Both the position numbers and the translations under genes were made by a program. A stretch of 64,000 nt of DNA from Nitzschia sp. DOCU1 (Eukaryota > Bacillariophyta > Bacillariophyceae > Bacillariales > Bacillariaceae), in NCBI GenBank assembly GCA_951394045.1, contig OX595989.1, positions 2,852,001 through 2,916,000 of the forward strand, read 5' to 3'. Of the stretch, positions 54,301 through 64,000 are shown piece by piece (position 1 is the stretch's first letter; every line of letters begins with the position of its first letter). Below the pieces are notes generated by a model. It did not search any database, was not told where the DNA came from, and saw nothing but the letters and a program-made list of their open reading frames with translations.

Positions 54301-55733
54301 ACAATTGCTTCTCGTTTAACTTTGAGGGGAGTGCCATATATAGAATGGCCATGGTGCAACGTCGACGCGCCCTTGCAATTAGAAAGAAAAGCATCGATCA
54401 TTTATTGAGTGACCGTGTCAAGACAGCCGTCAGTGATTACGTACGATCTTGCGAAGTCCTGAGGAGACAGTTGAGCAGCACACTCCTTGGTGATACCAGC
54501 CCAACCAATATTACCAGAGAAAAGGAACTACGACTGCGCCGACCCAAGAGTAAACACAAGATAACAGTCAAGGTCGCCAAGCCAAGTGTGAATCGACCGA
54601 TTGCAATCTTTGATAACGTAACAGGCCGCATCGTCAAGATATATTCATCCATGAAGAGCGCGGCCTCCGCTGTCAACACCTTGATCACCCTTGGACACCG
54701 CTGCGAATTCCCTCACACCCTAGACCTTGTCAAACAAGTTGTTACAAGAAGTGCTGCTAATCCATCCGTAACCCTTTTTGGCTACCGCTGGCTGATGCTC
54801 GACGAGCTCAAAGGAGGCAAAGTGACTTTTCATCAACCTCCCTCTGCCGGAGTTCAAGTCCGACATGGAGATTGTACCCATACCTTTCTGTCGGTTGACG
54901 AAGCATTGTCAGCACCTTTCCTGGAGAAGACTGTCCAGGTGGACCAGATTCGAAAGCAACTTTCGGCTCTTGAAACGAGTGAGTGGACAAGTATAGGCGG
55001 AAGAATGTGGCGATCGTTGGCTCCGTCGGCTCAAGGGAAAGCGAAAGCAACGCCTCCGGAGCCAGACGACGCGCTCCCAATAAAAGTCGAAGAAGAACGT
55101 GAAGAAATTTCGGTGCCGTTTGACAAGAAGTTTCTTGAGACGAGTCTCGTGGTGAAGGAAGATCTTATCACCAAGAGGAACTTGGTTGGCTTCGAGACTC
55201 TGCAGTCTGCCTTTGTCGACTGGAAGGAGACCGCGAAACTCTCACCTTCCTTCCCGCTTCTCGAACCGAAAACGATGGAAAACTTTATAAAGTATTACCT
55301 CGACGGCGAACGCAACGTTGACGGTCTGGTTTGGCGACGCCAGAATCCAGGCAGCGTTGACCCCGTCGGCACTTCAAATAGCGACGTCCTCGTACATGTC
55401 CCGATCATCAATGGTGTCGCTCCTAGCCCATTGGTGCGATCTGCCGACAAAGGATGTAATAAAGGCAGCAGCAGTAACGAAGCAAGTGGTGACATTGCAT
55501 TGGAGGCAATTCAGACGGATACCGATGGAGGAAAAAAGAGGAAGCAGGCGGACGACGGTTACCCATCGGAGCAGCCCTCAAAAGTTGCTGCCAACGAGGG
55601 GACAATGAGTCGAATGGCGTCATTGGTGGGGATCCGACTTTTCAAGCAGCCCGTTGAATCAAATGAGATGATCAAGCGGAAGAACGGCGAAGATCCGAGA
55701 ATTGCCTATGATACAACGACTGCAGCAACGTAG
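51356..55733 (+). CDS. chromatin protein with SNF5-like, CXXC_R1-like zinc finger, PHD and bromodomain modules
   Basis: Three exons (51356-51520, 51598-53151, 53226-55733) give 1,408 aa. After a disordered acidic region comes an SNF5/INI1-like domain (LSLKLTIEFPLDD .. ETIPWDLADPTTPSPLVYAN .. ALSIQSQIDTHL). Then a cysteine-rich domain spans intron 2 (CHICHKRC .. CETHC .. CPVCSLNCPCASC), like the zf-4CXXC_R1 finger of CDCA7. A PHD finger follows (CQVCRKHGNLLCCDYC .. HIEC .. CSTC), then a bromodomain (YKEAVKKPMDLGTI, HNCFSFNFEGSAIYRMA). A C-terminal part with a possible further winged fold and a basic end completes it. SNF5 is the core subunit of SWI/SNF remodellers; PHD reads histone H3 tails and the bromodomain reads acetyl-lysine. 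The combination suggests a targeting subunit. Confidence 0.85.
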
Positions 55734-55890
55734 AAACCGCCTTAATTTATTCTAGTAGCATAACGACCTTGAGCTATCTGCCGCCTTGATAAATAATTAG
55801 ATTATCAATAATAAAGGCGGTTTGTCTTTCCCGGTCACATCAATTGCGAGCTCAACAAAACGTGCAATCGGCTTTCCCGATCGAGGAAAC

Positions 55891-57077
<1,187 letters not shown>

Positions 57078-57716
57078 GGTTGAATCTACTTTTTCGTTTA
57101 GCGATAGTTAAAACGGGGAGTCAATGGGCGAAGGGAAGTGATGGGCAAACCCAAGGTGGTCGTCAGCAAACGGCGGGTCGGTACAGTACCGCATGCGACG
57201 ACGAGACATTCCGACGAGGGTCGTATGGGTATCTTGCAAGAAAGAGTGCGAGTCGAAGTTCCCAACTTTCACTTAAGGCCAAAGGCAAGCTTCACTCTCG
57301 GCCATCCAATGATGGGTGACGTGAGTTTAGGATTCCGTCCAACGGATAGATCTTCGTCATCATATCCCCCAAAAATCGTGCGGAGGGAATCTTCTCACTG
57401 CTTCTTTTGGCGAAATTGTGCGGTGACGTCAAATAATTTTCTGCGATAAAAATGAATGACGTGGTCAACGTACGAGCATCGCCGGCTGGGTGCCTTCCGT
57501 GGGTCGGAAAGCAACGCAAAATAGACATGTGTGTCCTAATAATGACCCAATCAACCTTCGCCTCGCATCAAACCTTTCTCCCTCGTCAGCGACCGTTGCT
57601 GCCGGTCCCTATGATACGACGACCGGGTGCCGACCCATCAAAACGCCCAAGAGCCAAACCTTTGTCGTCTCGCCATTTGTCAAAAGAGCTTTGAATCAAA
57701 GTCAAAAATAGCGACC
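57078..57716. promoter_or_regulatory. divergent promoter region of the GAPDH and TPI-GAPDH genes, with three TGACGT sites
   Basis: This 639-bp region lies between two head-to-head glycolytic genes. It contains TGACGT at 57317, the full palindrome TGACGTCA at 57424-57431 and TGACGT at 57457. TGACGT words are known CO2/cAMP-responsive elements bound by bZIP factors in Phaeodactylum; their role here is inferred from the clustering. Confidence 0.5.
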
Positions 57717-59726
<2,010 letters not shown>

Positions 59727-59828
59727 GCATTGAATATCGTATGCATGTTTCATAGTAATTCGATTTATTTGTAGACCATACCTATTCAGCCCGACTAGTT
59801 CAGTTGATTTATTTTTTCTTTCCTCTAG

Positions 59829-59862
59829 TGCTAAGGGATCCGACGCCTACCAATGCTTGTAG
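59829..59862 (+). other. candidate alternative 3' exon of the TPI-GAPDH gene
   Basis: A donor at 59723 (AAG-TAAGC context) and an acceptor after a strong pyrimidine tract (TTTTTTCTTTCCTCTAG, ending 59828) would remove 106 bp and replace the last residue and stop with NAKGSDAYQCL-stop. Frames agree. It is not proven that this splice is used. Confidence 0.45.
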
Positions 59863-59877
59863 ATCGAAGCTACTCTC

Positions 59878-61575
59878 TTAACCGTCGTGCGGCCTCATTT
59901 TATTCCATGCCCAATTTACAGTACGGAATCCCGGAACAAAGCCCAAGACTGATCGTCGCTGCTTTTCCGCGGACGATTCGTCCTCTTCTTCAATCACATC
60001 ATGGCTTGACACAATAGATGATGGATTTACCTTCGTGGACATTGCATCCTGTGTCATACGGGCAGATGTGAAGGTGTCACCATATGGATTTACCCTAGTC
60101 GACATTGACTCCTGCGTCATGCGGGCAGATGTGAAGATGTCATTATCTTGTTCAATCACATCGACCATCAAGTTTGACCGATCAAAAGGAAACGTTGCAT
60201 TACTAGAGGTCTCCGCCAGCAGAGGGGACTCTTCCAAGTCCATCGTGGCAGCTGTCGAGTGATATTCAGTAACATCCCTTCGATGACTGCTCAGTGAGAC
60301 TTTGCTTGTGCTTTTCGGCAAGGTCTTTTGTTCTTCTTGTCGCCGTCGTTCGTCTTCGGTACGTGTCTGCTCTTGAATATCAGTTTGAATCCGTTCCATG
60401 ACTCCCTTGGCAAAAGTGCAATTATTACGCAAGGTGTTCAAGACATCCACAAAACGGAGAAGTTCTTCGTCGAGATGTTCTTCCGCTGTAGCCATGGTTT
60501 CGTCGGCAAAGTTATCACCTTGTTGTCGTTGCCTTGCTTTGCTCAAAAAGTATCTCCAGTTTACATTGGCTTCTTCGCATTCTTCCTTAAATCTAGAGAG
60601 AGCTTTCTCGTAGTCTTCTTCGAAAACCAGCCATCGTCTGTATGCAGCGGTGTACTGATTCTGGAAAGTCAGTCCAGCCGTTTCATCATGATATTGCTTG
60701 TAGGAATGCCCATCCACTGCATGAACCAGCTCCACTTCTTCCATGGGGGCTGTTGCATCCATAACTTTATCATCGCCACGTCGTCGACGATGGAAAGGGC
60801 TAAATCTGCAACAACCGCCACAACAGTTCAGGAATTCCGAGTCTTGCAGATTCATCGAATCCGCAATGCGTATCACGGGGACCGCTTTTGGCGTAAAGCA
60901 AACCAACACAAGAACCGCAACGAAGCAACTCATGGCGGCAATCACCATGTTGGCCCCCTGACTTCGTTCGCAGATATAGAGCTCCCCATCTTTTGGACGA
61001 CATTTCGGATCAAAGAATATTGTCATCGTCGTCAATCCCCCAAGCACCGCCAAGATAAAGCCAATCACCATCAACATTCGACCACAGTAGAAGCGACAAA
61101 AGCAAAACTCTAACAACAAAATGAATACTGCAGTCAAACTAGAAAGTGACATCACGACCATCCCCAGCCGAGCCACTTGGTAGTACGAGGCTTCTGTTTG
61201 TACTGGATCATAGTAGTAGCAAGTCTCGTCAAATTTGTCATAGTATCGAAAAATTCCAATTGAAGCGATTGTCTGGAGGACGGAAGTCGGAGCCGAGGAA
61301 GGGGCTATGGTCGGTGCTTTTGTCAAGATAGTGCCATTGACAGTGTCATTGAAAAAGAACGAGTCGTCATCCACCGTTGGCGAAATGGTGGCCCTGCTGG
61401 TGGGAACCAAGCTGCTAAGATCGTGTATGTTAAGGGTCAGGAAGTCACAGCTGAGCGTGGCCAGAAATGACAGTGTGACAGCGGCAATTGCAATCGCCAC
61501 CATCAAACTTCCACATCCCCGAGCGCAAGAATTCGTCGCGGCATCCACGGGGTCAGCATCAATCGGTCTGGGCAT
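59878..61575 (-). CDS. four-helix membrane protein with long cytosolic tail, function unknown
   Basis: 565 aa, single exon. Hydrophobic helices lie near residues 22-42 (SLMVAIAIAAVTLSFLATL), 135-160 (MVVMSLSSLTAVFILLLEF), 165-190 (MLMVIGFILAVLGGLTTM) and 210-230 (MVIAAMSCFVAVLVLVCF). The loop between helices 1 and 2 has N-glycosylation sequons. The topology is that of tetraspan proteins, but no family motif (such as the tetraspanin CCG) is evident. A cysteine cluster (LNCCGGCC) follows helix 4. The tail has a helical coiled region and, near the end, two imperfect copies of an FTSARMTQxxMSTxVNP unit. Confidence 0.8.
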   Translation of the reverse strand: MPRPIDADPVDAATNSCARGCGSLMVAIAIAAVTLSFLATLSCDFLTLNIHDLSSLVPTSRATISPTVDDDSFFFNDTVNGTILTKAPTIAPSSAPTSVLQTIASIGIFRYYDKFDETCYYYDPVQTEASYYQVARLGMVVMSLSSLTAVFILLLEFCFCRFYCGRMLMVIGFILAVLGGLTTMTIFFDPKCRPKDGELYICERSQGANMVIAAMSCFVAVLVLVCFTPKAVPVIRIADSMNLQDSEFLNCCGGCCRFSPFHRRRRGDDKVMDATAPMEEVELVHAVDGHSYKQYHDETAGLTFQNQYTAAYRRWLVFEEDYEKALSRFKEECEEANVNWRYFLSKARQRQQGDNFADETMATAEEHLDEELLRFVDVLNTLRNNCTFAKGVMERIQTDIQEQTRTEDERRRQEEQKTLPKSTSKVSLSSHRRDVTEYHSTAATMDLEESPLLAETSSNATFPFDRSNLMVDVIEQDNDIFTSARMTQESMSTRVNPYGDTFTSARMTQDAMSTKVNPSSIVSSHDVIEEEDESSAEKQRRSVLGFVPGFRTVNWAWNKMRPHDG

Positions 61576-62746
61576 GTTGAAGGATGCGAAGTTTTAAATG
61601 CGGGGTCAAATTATTTCCGTATCAATCATATCTCTTGTGAAGGGTTTGACGCTGGCTCTACTAGTATCACTAGAGGCGGAATGTTGTGCATGGTTCCTGG
61701 GATATTTGATTTCGAAAAATCTTTATTTTCGCGCCTTTTGATTCATTCTCGGCTTCTCCATCTTAGGTACGCACAGTACATATTATCAGATCTTCATACG
61801 TATGCTCATTACCAGTGTTCTTCCTCCTCCAGCCAATGGAGCACTCCCAAAACGCAAATTGCGTCGGCGACGCAAATTGTGCGCATGTCGGGGCCCCTAA
61901 AGGTCATCGCAAATTGCGACACCATGACGCAAATAAAATACTACGACAACAACTATCAACAAGACCATGGATTCAACAAGTAACACCCAGCTTTTACTTT
62001 CCTCAACTTTGTTGTTGAAGAAGTGGGTTTATGTTGCCGTCGTTTGTTGTTGTTGTCACTGCACACTTTATTGGTTACTGCTTACTAAGTCGCATAGGAT
62101 CTTTTTGTGACTGCTGGGCACCTTAGTTGTTACTAGTTACTGCTTACTAAGAAGTTTGGTCGTAGTGATGATGATGCGGTGTTGTTGAAGGAGAGAGCTT
62201 GTGGTTTTGTCATTATGTAGAGGTGAAGTGGATGGTTGCTACGGCGGTGGAGCAATTTATCGCGTGTTTTTACGCGGTGTCGCAATTTGCGTCGGCCGAC
62301 GCAATTTGCGAGAGGGGGGGGGGGGGGGGTCTCGCAAATTGCGTCGCCGTGACGCATTTGACTGGGACGACCAGTCTGCGTGACGCAATTTGCGTTTTGG
62401 GAGCGCTCCAATGAGAGTTGATGAGCGAGAACGATGCGAGACGACTCGACTCATCAGATCCAAAGTTGTATGGATATACGGCCAGACTGGGAGCAGCTGG
62501 CCTTCCGTCTCCTTCGATACTCTACGATGGGATGATGCCATGTCGCCGACACCATGGGAGAGCAATCGATCAGCGGCACCATCCCGAAACCAATATATTT
62601 ACGATTGGTGGTGTTAGACACGTCTACTCTATTCGATCTCGACGTTGCCGTTAGAAACTTCATTGAGCAGTTATAAAGTGTGCATTGTCAGTCTGTAGAC
62701 TGAATCTTGCGCCCTCCATCGGATCCTTCAACGTAGCGCTGCCATC
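61576..62746. other. divergent intergenic region, 1,171 bp
   Basis: This lies between the membrane-protein gene and SF1 and includes the inverted-repeat element at 61837-62410. Within the element are two copies of TTACTGCTTACTAAG (about 62077 and 62137). Outside it I see no gene or RNA; the last 336 bp should hold the SF1 promoter. Confidence 0.4.
61837..62410. repeat. 574-bp terminal-inverted-repeat (MITE-like or foldback) element
   Basis: The ends match as inverted repeats over 29 bp with one mismatch (TGGAGCACTCCCAAAACG.. and its complement). Both arms are built from repeated words of the type GACGCAATTTGCG in both orientations, about nine copies in total. At the right side a 17-bp perfect inverted repeat (62297-62313 and 62330-62346) flanks a run of 16 G. 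It has no coding capacity of its own. No clear target duplication is visible. Confidence 0.65.
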
Positions 62747-64000
62747 ATGCCCGGTCAAAGTTCAGAAGAAGCTGCCGAGTTGGTGGCGACCATTCGTGGA
62801 GAGCATGTTGTCATGAAGAACTGGTTCATGGGACCGAGCCGTGAAGCGAAAGAGCTTAGGGACAAGTACGGTCCCTATCCTGGGCTGTGGAAAGAGGTCT
62901 TGAACTGGCCGGGTTGGAAGGAAGCTCGCAAGGCCTATCTTAAGTTTGTGCAAGTCGGCGAGAGTGAACCACCGAAATCAGGCGACCGGAATAACAACGA
63001 AGGAGGAGAGATTCCTCGCAAGCGTCGATCAAGGTGGGGTGTTGCAGATGATGATGGTCAGAACGAAGGACAGCATCCTTCACAAAGGCCTCGCCGATCG
63101 AGATGGGGACAAGATTCAGAGCCTCATCACGCACCTCCCCCGGCACCGGCTGCCATTCCGCGGATGAGTGCACCCTTGCCAGGGGCTCCTCCTTCTGCTC
63201 CTCCCCCTGCAATCCAACCATTGCCTGGTCTAGGATTGCCGGGAATGCCGCAGAATTTGTCACCGCAGCAACAAGACGAATTTCGACGCTACCAGACGAG
63301 ACTGCGCGAAATCAACACCAAGCTAGATAACTTGGACGCCGAAGCGGCAAGAGTGGATGCATTGCCCCGAGGGCATCGTGATCGATCTCCTTCTCCCCCA
63401 CCTGGTAAGTATTATTTTGTACTCTGAGTAGTTTGTGTTCTGCTTCGCCTTTTCTCGCCATCATCCAATTTCTCACAAACATTATTTCACGCTCTCTTGT
63501 CGTCGACAGTGTATGGAACGGACGGAAAACGCAAGAATACTCGTGCTGTGCGTTGGAGACAACGCTACACCACCGAACGTCAGGATATTCTAGAAAAGTT
63601 GATGAACTTGAATCCAGCAACTCGCCAATCAGGCTTGTTCAAGCGCAAGCGTACCAACAAGGTTAGGATTCCGGTGGAGCAGCACCCAACCTACAATTTC
63701 ATTGGTTTGATTATTGGGCCACGAGGAAAGACGCAGAAGGAGCTCGAAGCAAAGACTGGTTGTAAGATTGCCATTCGAGGTCGTGGGTCCGTCAAGGAGG
63801 GAGCCCGAGGTAGGCGCGATGGTAAAGTCATGGATTCGGATGACGAGCCTTTGCACGTCGTCATTACTGGAGACGATCAAAGATCGGTCGATGCCGCGAC
63901 GGACATGATCGAGCAGATGCTAGTGGTGATTGATGACGAAAAGAATGTGCACAAGCAACAACAACTACGGGAACTCGCTTTGCTGAATGGTACTCTCAAG
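62747..64000 (+). CDS. SF1: branchpoint-binding protein / splicing factor 1 (5' part)
   Basis: Exon 1 is 62747-63404 and exon 2 runs from 63510 past the window edge (about 382 codons seen). SF1 binds the intron branchpoint early in spliceosome assembly together with U2AF. It shows the U2AF-ligand-type motifs RKRRSRW (residues 91-97) and RPRRSRW (114-120), a Pro-rich region, a coiled helix (DEFRRYQTRLREINTKLDNL), an SPSP segment, then TRQSGLFKRKR and the KH domain (YNFIGLIIGPRGKTQKELE, ISR-type GRGSVKEG) with the start of the QUA2 helix. The 70 residues before the first motif are not typical of SF1. The gene continues outside the window; zinc knuckles expected after the KH domain are not visible. 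Confidence 0.9.

Noticed and set aside
62133..62411. Coding potential in the inverted-repeat element
   Set aside because: The predicted peptides come from the repeated GACGCAATTTGCG words and the G/C run, and occur similarly on both strands.

Overview
The window is nuclear DNA of a eukaryote, most likely a pennate diatom close to Phaeodactylum tricornutum. The evidence is a mitochondrial triose-phosphate isomerase/GAPDH fusion gene (typical of diatoms and other stramenopiles), three genes whose products start with a secretory signal ending in a phenylalanine motif of the diatom plastid-targeting type (a Deg protease, ALA dehydratase and an EngB GTPase), compact genes with few introns of mostly about 50-110 bp with GT/AG ends, and short intergenic gaps. 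I name the species by inference only.

Left flank (1-19.1 kb): a partial gene that may be THO subunit 1, a sulfatase, an NmrA-like NAD(P)-binding protein, Mediator subunit MED7 (four exons), a plastid Deg/HtrA protease, plastid ALA dehydratase, a DEAD-box helicase of the Dbp8/DDX49 type, a four-exon EngB GTPase with a long N-terminal extension, an NSUN6-like RNA m5C methyltransferase, a small hypothetical ORF, a GT31-like glycosyltransferase and an AlaX-type alanyl-tRNA editing protein.

Mobile centre (19.1-40.1 kb): an 8.5-kb LINE retrotransposon (ORF1, then ORF2 with endonuclease, reverse transcriptase, RNase H and zinc motif) is flanked by a 491-bp direct duplication of host sequence. The LINE is itself broken by two nearly identical 5.73-kb Ty3/gypsy elements inserted in opposite orientations 417 bp apart, so that together they form a palindrome of about 11.9 kb. 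In both gypsy copies gag and pol lie in the same frame, separated by one UGA codon. The LINE entered the 3' part of an AlkB-type dioxygenase gene. Because the duplication is so long, that gene stays complete on the right and the neighbouring AlaX gene keeps its original upstream region on the left.

Right flank (40.1-64 kb): the intact AlkB gene, a membrane-anchored methyltransferase-like protein, a very large (about 2,550 aa) unrecognised protein, a chromatin protein combining SNF5, zinc-finger, PHD and bromodomain modules, a divergent GAPDH / TPI-GAPDH pair that appears to be undergoing gene conversion, a four-TM membrane protein, a 574-bp inverted-repeat element with a G16-loop hairpin, and the 5' part of branchpoint-binding protein SF1.

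The strongest candidates for something not well described are the very long LINE target duplication, the UGA-separated gag-pol of the gypsy family, the SNF5-PHD-bromodomain fusion, and a candidate alternative C-terminal exon of the TPI-GAPDH gene. I saw no CRISPR array and found no convincing tRNA or rRNA gene. Exon limits were assigned by eye from GT/AG sites, reading frame and family conservation.
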